DNA from: CAZKWY01 sp964556655
GTDB lineage: Bacteria; Patescibacteriota; Minisyncoccia; Portnoybacterales; UBA2143
Length of the DNA: 64,000 nt
Direction: 5' to 3'
Assembly (NCBI GenBank): GCA_964556655.1
Contig: CAZKWY010000001.1
Span: forward strand, 29,974 to 93,973
Below the pieces are notes generated by a model. It was given only the letters and a program-made list of their open reading frames with translations. It made no database searches and had not been told where the DNA came from. Below, one piece after another: positions 23,517 to 32,474 of the stretch (positions within the stretch are counted from its first letter, which is position 1; each line of letters opens with the position of its first letter). The translations under genes and the position numbers were made by a program.

Positions 23517-26063
23517 TTCTATTCTTATTTCAACAATATCTTCTGCTTTATTAAGCGATTTATCATAAACTCTTGCTTTGATAATTTGTTTTTCAGAAGA
23601 ATGGTCTAGATAAGAAACAATAGGCAGAGTCAAAGAATAAGGCACACGAGTATCGACTCCGATTAAATAGTCGTTGAAGTAAAATTCTACTTGGCTAACT
23701 TTTAATAATGATTTTACTTGAGCAGAAATAGTTAATTCTGATTTTTTTATTGTTTCGTTGTTTTTAGGAGAGATGATTTTAATATTAATGCTTTCTTCAG
23801 GCGAATTGTTTCCATTCTGGCAGGATTGGCAGGGCGGAGTTTGATTATAACAAATGTCTTCGGAGCACCCTTGTTCTTGCGCCCATAAAAGAACTGGCGC
23901 TTCCCAGTTGTTGAACTGGGGGTCTTGGCTGGGGTTTTTCGGATAATCGCCCAGAGGATTATCTTTATCAACATAGTAAAGAATATTATGCGCTTGGCGA
24001 TAATTTCTTTCTTCTATTAGGCCAATAGGAGTTTCGCCAGTAGCAGCCTCTCCGGTTTTTTTGTTAATAAGAACAGTTGTTTGAGAAAAAAATTCTCCAT
24101 TTAACATTGGTTTAGTTGGCGGGTTGTTTTCTTGAGGAGGAGCGAACTCTTCATTCTGGATGGGCAGATTGAAATAATTATTAGTTGATTTTTTTTCTTT
24201 TTTTGTTTCTTCTTTTGCTTGGTAGCTTTTTTCCATAAAAGCTTTCCATATAGGGGCGGCCACATAAAGACCGGCTGCTCCCGGCTTCATTTTTTGAGAA
24301 TAATCGTTATTACCAGCCCAGACTCCTACTACTAAGCTGGGCGTGTATCCTACAGTCCAGCCGTCGCTGTAGTTTTGCGTGGTGCCTGTTTTAGCGGCGG
24401 CGGAACGGCCTGGCAGGTAGAGATCTGACTGAGGGCCAAACATAGGCACGCGCGCTGCTTCATCAGAAAGGATGCTGTTAATTTGACGCGCGGTTTGCGC
24501 TTCAAGCACTCTTATAGAATCAGGGCGGTATTCTTCTAGGATATTTCCTTGGGCATCCTCTATCTTTAAAATGATGGCTGCCTTGTTCTTAATCCCCTCG
24601 GCGGCAAAAACGCCATAGGCGGCTGTTTCATCAAAAAGCTTTACTTCTCCGCCTCCTAGAACCAGAGAAAGGCCGTATGCTTTTCTGTTTTTGAGGGTAG
24701 AGATGCCCATATCGTGGGCAAGATTAATGGTTTCCTCTATTCCTGCCAGGTAAAGCGTTTTTACCGAAGTTACGTTAATAGATTGGGCCAGAGAATTTCT
24801 CATGCTAATAGGGCCGCGATACTGAAGGTCGTAGTTTTTAGGCAAATAAAGTTGTTCGCCAGCGCCAAAATTGGTAGGCATGTCAAAAAGCATTGTTTCT
24901 GGGGTATATCCTTTTCTAAAAGCGGCAGCATAGGCAAAGGGCTTAAAAGAAGATCCTGGCTGGCGATAGGGGCTGGTAGCTACATTAAACTGGTCTTCTT
25001 GATAATTCTTTGATCCTACCAAAGCCACTACATGGCCTGTTTTAGGATCAATAGCGACTAGAGCGCCATTGTTCGCGCTATATTTTTGCTGGTTTTTTTC
25101 CACTCCTTCGGCTACTATTTCTTCGGCGATCTGCTGGAGATCCCAGTCTAAAGTAGTGTAAACCTTAAGGCCCGCTTTGTTAATGTCAGCATAAGTTTGC
25201 TGGTAGTTTTTCTCTAGGTATTCTTTAACCATAGCAACAAAATGATGCGCTTTTAGATCTTTCTGGCTGGCGTATTTTATTTCTTCATCTTTGGCTTCTT
25301 GCGCTTGCCGCGCCCCTAAATAGCCTAATTGGACCATTCGATCTAAGATATAGTTTTTTCTTTGTTTTAATTCTTCAACATGAGAGCCATAAGGAGAATA
25401 ATAGCTGGGAGCTTTAGGCAGGGCCGCTAAGGCGGCTCCCTCCGCGAGAGTAAGCTCTTTAGCCGATTTGTTAAAAAAAGTTCGGCTGGCGGCTTCTATA
25501 CCGTAAGCGTTTGAGCCATAAGGAACCTGATTAAGATAGAAGCTCAAAATTTCATCTTTCGTATATTTGCTTTCTAGCTCAAGAGATAAGATAGCTTCTT
25601 TAATTTTTCTAACAATAGTTCTCTCTGATTGAGGCCCTCCCAGATAGGCGTTTTTAATAAATTGCTGAGTAATAGTAGATCCACCCTGGGATATTCTTTT
25701 TTGGGTGATATTTGACCAAGCGGCTCTAAGGATGCCGCGCCAGTCTAAGCCGATATGATGATAAAAATTATCGTCTTCTATGGCAATAGTAGCCTCTTTG
25801 ATAAATTGGGGAATTTCTTTATAGGGGATGACGGTCCTTTTTTCTTCGCCATGGATGTCGTAAAGAATGACTTCTCCGCTGCGATCATATATTTTGGTTG
25901 ATTCGATGATTTCTCTTTGCCCCATATTATTAGGATTAGGCAGGTCCTTGGCAAAATAAGCGAAGAGAAAGATAGTCCCTAAAAGACCGAAGACAAAGCA
26001 AAAAACAGCTAACTTAAAAGCTACTTTAACAATTCCCAGGCTTGTTATTCTTTTGATACTCAT
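23514..26063 (-). CDS. Class A penicillin-binding protein (PBP1A family)
   Basis: About 849 aa bifunctional peptidoglycan synthase. An N-terminal membrane anchor is followed by the glycosyltransferase 51 domain (AIEDDNFYHHIGLDWRGILRA, QGGSTITQQFIKNA) and the transpeptidase domain. The latter has SSFKPF (active-site SxxK), SQSIN-type SLAQSINV, and AAKTGTTQNYSDGW (KTG box). The C-terminus adds a cysteine-containing linker (CSEDIC, CQSC) and an Ig-like domain of about 90 residues. I chose the ATG at 26063 (MSIKRIT), 1 nt from the predicted transcription start. An in-frame ATG at 26099 would lie within the -35 box. Confidence 0.93.
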   Translation of the reverse strand: MSIKRITSLGIVKVAFKLAVFCFVFGLLGTIFLFAYFAKDLPNPNNMGQREIIESTKIYDRSGEVILYDIHGEEKRTVIPYKEIPQFIKEATIAIEDDNFYHHIGLDWRGILRAAWSNITQKRISQGGSTITQQFIKNAYLGGPQSERTIVRKIKEAILSLELESKYTKDEILSFYLNQVPYGSNAYGIEAASRTFFNKSAKELTLAEGAALAALPKAPSYYSPYGSHVEELKQRKNYILDRMVQLGYLGARQAQEAKDEEIKYASQKDLKAHHFVAMVKEYLEKNYQQTYADINKAGLKVYTTLDWDLQQIAEEIVAEGVEKNQQKYSANNGALVAIDPKTGHVVALVGSKNYQEDQFNVATSPYRQPGSSFKPFAYAAAFRKGYTPETMLFDMPTNFGAGEQLYLPKNYDLQYRGPISMRNSLAQSINVTSVKTLYLAGIEETINLAHDMGISTLKNRKAYGLSLVLGGGEVKLFDETAAYGVFAAEGIKNKAAIILKIEDAQGNILEEYRPDSIRVLEAQTARQINSILSDEAARVPMFGPQSDLYLPGRSAAAKTGTTQNYSDGWTVGYTPSLVVGVWAGNNDYSQKMKPGAAGLYVAAPIWKAFMEKSYQAKEETKKEKKSTNNYFNLPIQNEEFAPPQENNPPTKPMLNGEFFSQTTVLINKKTGEAATGETPIGLIEERNYRQAHNILYYVDKDNPLGDYPKNPSQDPQFNNWEAPVLLWAQEQGCSEDICYNQTPPCQSCQNGNNSPEESINIKIISPKNNETIKKSELTISAQVKSLLKVSQVEFYFNDYLIGVDTRVPYSLTLPIVSYLDHSSEKQIIKARVYDKSLNKAEDIVEIRIE

Positions 26064-26070
26064 TCTTATA

Positions 26071-26099
26071 ATAATGCCAAAATTAAATATTTTTGGCAA
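26071..26099 (-). promoter_or_regulatory. Probable promoter giving a leaderless penicillin-binding protein mRNA
   Basis: TTGCCA (26099-26094), 17-nt spacer, CATTAT (26076-26071) on the minus strand. Seven nucleotides separate the -10 from the ATG at 26063, so transcription would start about 1 nt before the start codon. Confidence 0.5.
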
Positions 26100-26132
26100 G
26101 AAAATTACTCAATAAAAAATCTCTTCTTGAGA

Positions 26133-26157
26133 GAAAAAATCCTATAGCTAGCAGGAT
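26133..26157 (-). terminator. Terminator after the ATP-grasp operon
   Basis: Stem ATCCT / AGGAT with a 9-nt loop, followed on the minus strand by six T (A-run 26133-26138). It lies about 110 nt after the ATP-grasp gene and separates it from the penicillin-binding protein gene. Between gene and hairpin (26158-26268) I see nothing else. Confidence 0.55.
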
Positions 26158-26268
26158 ATTTTAATTTTTTGCTTAAAAGATAATCAATAGTTTCCCCGGC
26201 CGAGTTCATTTTTTTTCGTGATGAGGGAAGTGGTGGATCTATAATCCAGGAAAAGAGCAAGATGTCAT

Positions 26269-27765
26269 TTATCCTTTAGCGATAAAGTGAGGAAAAAATA
26301 TTTTTTTTAGTTTGAGCAGACGGATCGGTCTCAAATCAAATGATTGATAAACAGCCTCGGCGACGCTTTTGGCCCATTCGTTAAGAGATTGATAATTATC
26401 TTGGGCTAGAGTTCTGTTTAAGGAGAGAATGCGGCAGAGTCTTCTGTTGGGGCTGAAATGAGATTTCTTAAAAGGGACGCCATCAGAAATAAGGAATTCT
26501 TCTTCTTTTTCGAGGTGTTTTAAATGGTATCCCGGGCGCAAGTAAGATAGTTTTCCTTGTTTAAGGCGATAGATTCCTGCCTTGGTTTGTTTATGGTTTC
26601 TTGCCCAGTGGCCGGTAAGATTATGCGGGAAGAGCTGGCTTCCTCTTTTGGCTTGTCTTATCAGGCGATTAATCTCTTGGCAGTTGATGCGGTAGGGATG
26701 ATTAAGGAATTCCAGCGCGTGGAATCCTATTAGAGGAGGTTCGTTATTAATAGTTTGGCACATTGTTAAAGCAGGGAAGGACCCTAAAAGGCGCGGATTG
26801 CATTCAATTAAAAAAAGTTTTTCTGTTTTTTGGTCTAAAATAAAATCTAATCCAAAAATGCCTTGATATCCCCGCTGATGGAAATAAAGGCCGATTTTTT
26901 CTACCATTTCGTAAGCTTGATGAAGAATTTTTTCAGAAAAGGAAGAGCTTGTCCAGTCATGGCCACAGAAAAGGCCGCTTCCTTTTTCTGGATTGTAGAG
27001 CTGGGGAATATCTAGAATTTGCAATTGGGGATTAGTGGAGAGAATCCCTTGCCTGGTTACACAGCCAGTAATGCTGGGAGAAGGGCCGTGGATAAATTGA
27101 GCTACAATGGCTTCAGTAGGCGGACGGATTATTTTCGCTTCTTCCTTGTTCCATTTTTCTTCTAGTTTAGCAATGGCCTTCTGAAAATCTTCTTTATTCT
27201 TAATAAAAAAAGTTCCTTTTCCGCCCCCCTTGGCGGGATGTTGAATAACGAAAGGAAGGCCGTATTTATTAACAAGATGGCCGTAATGGAGGCGACGGGG
27301 CGTATCTATTTTTCCCGGCGGAAGATTAAGCTTTAGCTCTTGGGCGATTTTTCTGAAATTAACTTTGTCTTCAAATAGTTTTTTGCCAAAATTAGTAGGG
27401 TTGCTCATTAAAAGCCAATTATTTTCTTGGCATACTTTTTCCATTTTTTCAGACGATTTATAAACAGTAATCGCCGGCCGATCGAATTGGTTTAAGTATT
27501 TTTTAGTTTTGGGGTGATCTAAGATAGTAGTGGCGTTGCGCGGTGCTTGAATATGCTTGGTGCCCATGCCTTTTTCTAGAGAAAGAGTAGGGACATCTTT
27601 TTCGATTAAAGCGGTATCTAAACTATAGCGCAAGGCAAGAAGACGGTAATTAGAAGTGATTTCTTCTAGTCCTAGCCGATCAAAAGCATAAGCCCCCGCG
27701 CCGAAGAGGGGATTTTTGATTTCTTTAAAGGCTTGCTTGAGGGAGGAAAGGTCTTTAACTTCCAT
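26269..27765 (-). CDS. ATP-grasp carboxylate-amine ligase-like protein
   Basis: 498 aa. The middle has ATP-grasp features. There is the glycine-rich nucleotide loop region PFVIQHPAKGGGKGTFF (about residues 193-209) and EAIVAQFIHGPSPSITG. The metal-binding end is GIFGLDFIL...LFLIECNPRLLGS (about residues 320-345). Such enzymes join a carboxylate to an amine or thiol via an acyl-phosphate; the substrate is unknown. The N-terminal 110 residues and the tail after residue 360 are unfamiliar. It follows the ATP-grasp/protease fusion by 5 bp, in an operon that also encodes a 7TM protein. Confidence 0.75.
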   Translation of the reverse strand: MEVKDLSSLKQAFKEIKNPLFGAGAYAFDRLGLEEITSNYRLLALRYSLDTALIEKDVPTLSLEKGMGTKHIQAPRNATTILDHPKTKKYLNQFDRPAITVYKSSEKMEKVCQENNWLLMSNPTNFGKKLFEDKVNFRKIAQELKLNLPPGKIDTPRRLHYGHLVNKYGLPFVIQHPAKGGGKGTFFIKNKEDFQKAIAKLEEKWNKEEAKIIRPPTEAIVAQFIHGPSPSITGCVTRQGILSTNPQLQILDIPQLYNPEKGSGLFCGHDWTSSSFSEKILHQAYEMVEKIGLYFHQRGYQGIFGLDFILDQKTEKLFLIECNPRLLGSFPALTMCQTINNEPPLIGFHALEFLNHPYRINCQEINRLIRQAKRGSQLFPHNLTGHWARNHKQTKAGIYRLKQGKLSYLRPGYHLKHLEKEEEFLISDGVPFKKSHFSPNRRLCRILSLNRTLAQDNYQSLNEWAKSVAEAVYQSFDLRPIRLLKLKKIFFPHFIAKG

Positions 27766-27770
27766 AAGGG

Positions 27771-29102
27771 CTAAGTTCGTTTAATTTTTTTGCCCATAAA
27801 GACATTTTTGGCTGGATCTACTAAAAATCTTTTTAAGTCTCTCCGACCGATAATAATATCATATTTCATTTCTTTTCTGTCGGCAAGAAAAACTTCTGCG
27901 CTGACAATTCTTTTGTCTAAAACAAAGGAAGCTTGGATGAGGGGTCTCTCTTGAGCCCCTAGGGCGCCGCGGACTTTTTTGTAGCCGATAATTTTTTCAT
28001 CAAGGCCTAATTTTTCCGCTAGACTTTTGCAGACAGTTGTATGATAAGCGCCAGTATCTATTTTGGCTATTGCGCTATGCTTGTTTTTGTCTTTGTCGAT
28101 TATCTCGACTGGTTCGTTAATGCCAATGACTTTGCGTCCGGAAATTTCTTCCAGTTCCTCTTCTACTTCTCCGCCAAAGAGATCTCGGGCGATCTGAACT
28201 CCTTTAGAAACATTTTTAATCTTTAGCCCCTTTACTCTTTGGAGCTTTTCTTTAAGAGAGGAGAGATTGGCGATTTGAATAGAGAGTCCCGGCCGGGCAT
28301 TAAGCTCTAAAATAACAGGGCCTTTTTCTCTATCAATAGCGATATCAACGCCCAAGAAGCCAATGCGGCTGGTCTCTTGGGCGTTGATAGCCATTCTCAA
28401 AACTTCTTTCCACTCGGGAATATGGATGCCGCTAAGGAGCAGGCGGCTTTGGGGCAAATATTCAATAATTTTGTCTTTTTGAATAGCAGTGGTAGTAACT
28501 CCGCTGCCCATATCGATGCCTACGCCAATGCCTCCCAAGTGAAGATTGGCTTTACCGCCAGATTCTTTAGTGGGCAGGCGCAGTTCGGCCATGACTGGAA
28601 TAGAGTTGTAAACGATGATTCTAATATCAGGAATGCCGCGGTAAACATAGGGCTTGAAGAGCTTAAGCAGTTTGATGCGCTCTTCAAAAAAAGCGGTGTC
28701 AGGTAGATTGGAAAGAGAATAATTACCTTCAATAATGTTATAGATATGGTTCTGGAGATCTTTAACGTCAATCAACTTTTTATCAGCTTTAATCCAAGAA
28801 TAGGGAAATTTCTTTTTGCGGCCGTAAACAATAATGATGCCCTCGCCTGCTAGCCCTCGATTAGGCTTGAGGGCGAAAGTGGAAGGAAGATTGCGCCAGT
28901 CAAGGTTTTTTATCTGGCTTGGCCTCTCAACCACAGAAAAAGTTTGCAGAACAGGCAAGCCTGCTCGACTAAGGACTTTTTTGGCCAGAAGCTTGTTGTC
29001 AGCAATACGAACAGCCCTCATCTTATTTGAGGGCCGGAGGTAGTTAAGATTTCGCGCGTTGATTCCCAGGACGTATTGAGATTTCTTAAAAAAATCTAGC
29101 AT
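27771..29102 (-). CDS. RimK-related glutamate ligase-like ATP-grasp fused to retropepsin-like (RimB-type) protease
   Basis: 443 aa. Residues about 1-300 resemble the alpha-L-glutamate ligase-related family: VLGINARNLNYLRPSNKMRAV, FALKPNRGLAGEGIIIV, and LGVDIAIDREKGPVILELNARPG (metal-binding end). Residues about 325-440 are a RimB/DUF785-type aspartyl protease domain with the catalytic KIDTGAYHTT and DIIIGRRDLKRFLVDP. In other bacteria the ligase-like protein and the protease are separate neighbours of a 7TM protein; here they are one chain. A peptide- or amino-acid-tagging and trimming role is inferred from the families. The target is unknown. Confidence 0.8.
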   Translation of the reverse strand: MLDFFKKSQYVLGINARNLNYLRPSNKMRAVRIADNKLLAKKVLSRAGLPVLQTFSVVERPSQIKNLDWRNLPSTFALKPNRGLAGEGIIIVYGRKKKFPYSWIKADKKLIDVKDLQNHIYNIIEGNYSLSNLPDTAFFEERIKLLKLFKPYVYRGIPDIRIIVYNSIPVMAELRLPTKESGGKANLHLGGIGVGIDMGSGVTTTAIQKDKIIEYLPQSRLLLSGIHIPEWKEVLRMAINAQETSRIGFLGVDIAIDREKGPVILELNARPGLSIQIANLSSLKEKLQRVKGLKIKNVSKGVQIARDLFGGEVEEELEEISGRKVIGINEPVEIIDKDKNKHSAIAKIDTGAYHTTVCKSLAEKLGLDEKIIGYKKVRGALGAQERPLIQASFVLDKRIVSAEVFLADRKEMKYDIIIGRRDLKRFLVDPAKNVFMGKKIKRT

Positions 29103-29115
29103 TTAACGGATTAAG

Positions 29116-29778
29116 TTATTTTTTTTCAGGCAATTCCACTTCTTTAATAACAGTCTTGAAGCGAAAATATTCAGAAAGGCGCAAGCCGGTCCATTTACTT
29201 AGGATGAAATTAATTAAAAGAGCTCCGACAATAGTCCATAAGGGAAAGTTAAGGGCTTGGTTTTTTGCCCATGGGCAAACGATCGCGCCGTAGCAAACCA
29301 AGGAGAGGAAAAGAGTTTCAGCAGTCAGAAGAACAGCGCCTTTAGGGCCTCTTTCAATTTGGGCAGCGACAAATTTTTCCACCAAGGTAATCATAATTAA
29401 AATAGCGAAAATAGAGCTATAAGGAGGCCCGCTTTGGCCTAAGAGAGGAGCGATCAAAAGAAGCGCTAGAATAGCCAATGTAGTAAAAGTTAGGATAATG
29501 GCCATGCGAGGGAGGTAAAGCATTCTGATTTTTTTTAGCGCTAATCTAGCTAGACTACCAGCAAGAAAAATAGTAACAAAAAAAGCTAGGCCGTATTTTA
29601 GGCCGATAGACCAAAAAGCGAAGGCAAGAATAAGGGGGGTATAAATGCCGAATCCTTTGATGCCAATAACCTGGCGGGCAAAAGCAACAATAGTAGCCGC
29701 GACAGGCAGGAGGAGCAAGAAAACGATTGTTTCTTGAGGGACTCCTTGGTTGATAATATATTGGGTTAATGGGGACAT
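29116..29778 (-). CDS. 7TM membrane protein of the transglutaminase-associated (7TM_transglut) type
   Basis: 220 aa, six to seven membrane helices with little outside them. The sequence IGIKGFGIYTPLILAFAFWSIG and the partner genes fit the 7TM module that is usually fused to an inactive transglutaminase domain and encoded with an alpha-L-glutamate ligase-like protein. Here the transglutaminase part is absent. The start overlaps the end of ruvC by 13 bp. Family assignment is from memory of the motif and the gene neighbourhood. Confidence 0.65.
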   Translation of the reverse strand: MSPLTQYIINQGVPQETIVFLLLLPVAATIVAFARQVIGIKGFGIYTPLILAFAFWSIGLKYGLAFFVTIFLAGSLARLALKKIRMLYLPRMAIILTFTTLAILALLLIAPLLGQSGPPYSSIFAILIMITLVEKFVAAQIERGPKGAVLLTAETLFLSLVCYGAIVCPWAKNQALNFPLWTIVGALLINFILSKWTGLRLSEYFRFKTVIKEVELPEKK

Positions 29779-30260
29779 TTGAATTGGTAATTATTTATTG
29801 AATGAGCGCAACAAATAGCAGCCGCAAGAGCGTCAGCGGCATCGTCTGGCTTAGGAATTTCTTTAAGATCAAGAATAATTTTAACCATCTGCTGAATTTG
29901 TTTTTTATCTGCTCGGCCGTAACCGGTAACTGCTTGTTTAATTTGAAGCGGAGAATATTCTTCAATAGTTAATTTAGCTCGACAGACTCTGGCAAGAACG
30001 ACTCCTCGCGCTTGGCTGACTTTCACCGCTGTTTTAAGATTTTTAAAGAAAAAAATATCTTCTATCGCCGCTTTTTCAGGTCGATATTTTTTTATAACGC
30101 TTTTTAGCTGCTGGTCTATAATTTGAAGGCGTTGAGCAGTGGCAAGATGGTTTTTGGTGATAATACATCCATAATCAATCAATTTTATTTTATGGGACTC
30201 TTTGGAGATAAGGCCGTAGCCAGTAAGGGCAGTCCCTGGATCAATGCCAAGGATAATCAT
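29766..30260 (-). CDS. ruvC: Crossover junction endodeoxyribonuclease RuvC
   Basis: 164 aa. The RNase H-fold nuclease that resolves Holliday junctions with RuvAB. Acidic catalytic residues are seen in ILGIDPGTALTGYG (Asp near 6), AAIEDIFFFKN (Glu near 68) and KPDDAADALAAAICC (Asp near 139/142). Length is normal. It overlaps the downstream 7TM gene and lies 30 bp after yebC. ruvB is two genes upstream; ruvA is not in the window. Confidence 0.93.
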   Translation of the reverse strand: MIILGIDPGTALTGYGLISKESHKIKLIDYGCIITKNHLATAQRLQIIDQQLKSVIKKYRPEKAAIEDIFFFKNLKTAVKVSQARGVVLARVCRAKLTIEEYSPLQIKQAVTGYGRADKKQIQQMVKIILDLKEIPKPDDAADALAAAICCAHSINNYQFKCPH

Positions 30261-30290
30261 AAAAATATTTTTTAAAAAGCTTCTACGGGA

Positions 30291-30830
30291 TTATTTAAGA
30301 CTGGAATATATTTCCTGAACATCGTCATTTTCGTCAAGCGCTTCGAAGATTTTTTCTAGCTGGTTATTGGTTTTTTCGTCGCTTATTCCCATTGGATATT
30401 TGGCAAGCCATTCGTTGCCTTTTTTATCAAACATATATTTAACGCTTCCGGCTTCTGCTAATTTGCCGTCAAATTTATTGAGGATTTGCTTGATTTCTGA
30501 TAGAGTGCGGTTTTTGTTATCAGTAATTCCTTCAATGATTAAAGCAATCCCGCCAGGCCCGTAAGCTTCGTAAGTAAATTCTTCAATGCTTTCGCTCCCT
30601 GTCTGCCCCGCCCCTTTTTTAATAGCCCGTTCAATATTTTCTTTGGGCATATTGAATTGCTGGGCTTTTTCGATGGCAGCGCGGAGACGCGGATTAGTTT
30701 CAGGGTCGCCGCCCTTTTCGCGGGCGGCAATAGTAATAAGGCGGGATATTTTGCTGAAAACCTTACCCCGCTTAGCGTCAGTAGAGCCCTTTTTGTGTCT
30801 AATGGAATGCCAGTGGCTATGACCAGACAT
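30291..30830 (-). CDS. YebC/PmpR family protein, shortened
   Basis: 179 aa. It opens MSGHSHWHSIRHKKGSTDAKRGK with RLRAAIEKAQQFNMPKENIERAI and YEAYGPGGIALIIE, all family hallmarks. YebC proteins act as translation factors easing ribosome stalling at proline runs and were earlier described as DNA-binding regulators. Ordinary members have about 240 residues. Here the segment after VKYMFDKKG drops to about 40 residues and ends with the usual DENDDVQEIYSSL, so part of domain 2/3 is missing. No frameshift is visible, so this looks like a natural short form. Confidence 0.88.
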   Translation of the reverse strand: MSGHSHWHSIRHKKGSTDAKRGKVFSKISRLITIAAREKGGDPETNPRLRAAIEKAQQFNMPKENIERAIKKGAGQTGSESIEEFTYEAYGPGGIALIIEGITDNKNRTLSEIKQILNKFDGKLAEAGSVKYMFDKKGNEWLAKYPMGISDEKTNNQLEKIFEALDENDDVQEIYSSLK

Positions 30831-30871
30831 GTTCTTATGATACTATTTGGCTTTTATTGGTGTCAACTTAT

Positions 30872-32467
30872 TTAGTTCTTAAAAATTTTTTGCGGATGGG
30901 TTTTTCGCCATTTTCTCCATTTGATAGCCAGCCATGCCATTGCCAAGCCGGCTCCGGAAGCTGATAGCGCTAGTGGGAGGAGATTTTTCTTGTTGGCAGT
31001 ATTTTGGTTAAGGCTGGCAAAATGAAGAGATAGCGAGGCAGCAGAATCTTTCCCTGTTAAACTTGCCATAGAAGTAGAGCTTGTGGATGTTTTTTCTTCC
31101 CCCTTGTCTTCTTGGTTTTTGGCTAAAGAGAGATTACCTTGAGGAAAGGATGGTGTTTCTTTGCTCTTCTTTACAGAAAAACGGCGGTTCTCTTCTATAA
31201 GGGCGAGCGGTTGGTGGCTGGTAATAATGTTTTTTGATCCTGGCGTAGGCTGGTTGGTCCAATGATAATCTCTTCCATCAAAAGACAAAGAAGATCCTGC
31301 GGCGCTTTGGCGGTAGTTAATTTCGCAGGCCAAAGAGTTATTGGGATAAAAAAGTCTTATTTGATCTTGCTCATTATTAAAGGAAAGCTTGGTTGTCTCT
31401 TTTTTCAAAACTAAAAATTGCTGGGGGCCGAGAAAGGTGTTCTCGGGGAAGACAAAAGGGCTGCTTCCTTCTTCTCTGTCATCAATTGTCCAGCCAGAAA
31501 GGTTGGCTATGTTTTCGCTTTGGTTAAAAAGCTCCAGCCATTCGCGGTCATCGCTTCCTTTGGGATTAGGCATCGCTTCATTAATAATAATGGAATCTTG
31601 ATAAACATTAATTGAAATGATGTCGGTATCAGAAAGGATGCCGTCAGAGGCAAAGAGACTAGCGAGATATTGGCCGGGATAATGGTAGATATGGTTTACC
31701 CGCTCTCCTTCTTGACTGGCCCCATCGCCAAAACTCCAAAAAAAATTCAATAGTTCGTTTTCGGGATCGTAAGAATTACTGGCGTCAAAGGAAATATTTT
31801 GTCCTACCAAAGCAATGAGGTCGGGTCCGGCTTGCGCTTGGGGAGGGCGATTGATTGAAGTATTTTTTTCTTCGGACGAAAAAATAGGCGGATTTTCCGG
31901 TTCAGCTTCTTTTTGTTTTAATTGGTTTGGATTTTCTCGTTTTTTTTGCTGGCCAGCGCTGTTTTCTTCTTTGGGCGTACCGCCGGAAATAGCGCTTGTT
32001 TGCCATTGTCCGTCCGATGATTTCTCCATTGTTTGCTTGGTTTCATTGTCCCCATTCAGCCAGCCGTTAGAACAATCAACAACATCAATGATCTCGTTTT
32101 CTCTGTCGTAGAGTTCTAATTTTTCTCCGCTATTGCCAAGGGCGCCCGTATAAATTTGGTCGGCGAAAAGATGGGGAAGCGTTTCTTCGCTAGTTCTTTC
32201 TAATAAAAAATAGCCGTGAGCGGCTATTGTGTTGGATAAACTTATTCGCGGGGAGCCGTCCCGCGCTTTGAGGGTCCATCCCTCTAAGTTGATTTCCTCT
32301 GCCGTATTGTTTTTAAGCTCTATCCATTCATGGCGGGGGCTTTTTTCTGTTCCCATCCAGGCAATCTCATAAAAAATAATTTCTTTTTGTTCTCCCGCGG
32401 CAAGGCAAGGCGTTATTAATACAGCCAATAAGGCGGCTGCTCGAAAACCTGTTTTGAAGTGAGGCAT
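30872..32467 (-). CDS. Cell-surface protein with two lamin-tail domains and a PKD domain
   Basis: 531 aa. It has an N-terminal signal (RAAALLAVLITPCLAAG). The first lamin-tail (LTD) domain is at about residues 28-145 (EIAWMGTEKSPRHEWIELKN, INLEGWTLKA). The PKD domain is at about 208-290 (FDASNSYDPE, FFWSFGDGA, HIYHYPGQY). The second LTD is at about 293-410 (IINEAMPNPKGSDDREWLELFN, LSGWTIDD). A serine-rich linker leads to a C-terminal membrane anchor (LLPLALSASGAGLAMAWLAI) followed by lysines and arginines. It is displayed outside the cell; ligand unknown. It sits between ruvB and yebC without an evident link to recombination. Confidence 0.85.
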   Translation of the reverse strand: MPHFKTGFRAAALLAVLITPCLAAGEQKEIIFYEIAWMGTEKSPRHEWIELKNNTAEEINLEGWTLKARDGSPRISLSNTIAAHGYFLLERTSEETLPHLFADQIYTGALGNSGEKLELYDRENEIIDVVDCSNGWLNGDNETKQTMEKSSDGQWQTSAISGGTPKEENSAGQQKKRENPNQLKQKEAEPENPPIFSSEEKNTSINRPPQAQAGPDLIALVGQNISFDASNSYDPENELLNFFWSFGDGASQEGERVNHIYHYPGQYLASLFASDGILSDTDIISINVYQDSIIINEAMPNPKGSDDREWLELFNQSENIANLSGWTIDDREEGSSPFVFPENTFLGPQQFLVLKKETTKLSFNNEQDQIRLFYPNNSLACEINYRQSAAGSSLSFDGRDYHWTNQPTPGSKNIITSHQPLALIEENRRFSVKKSKETPSFPQGNLSLAKNQEDKGEEKTSTSSTSMASLTGKDSAASLSLHFASLNQNTANKKNLLPLALSASGAGLAMAWLAIKWRKWRKTHPQKIFKN

Positions 32468-32474
32468 GTTTTTA

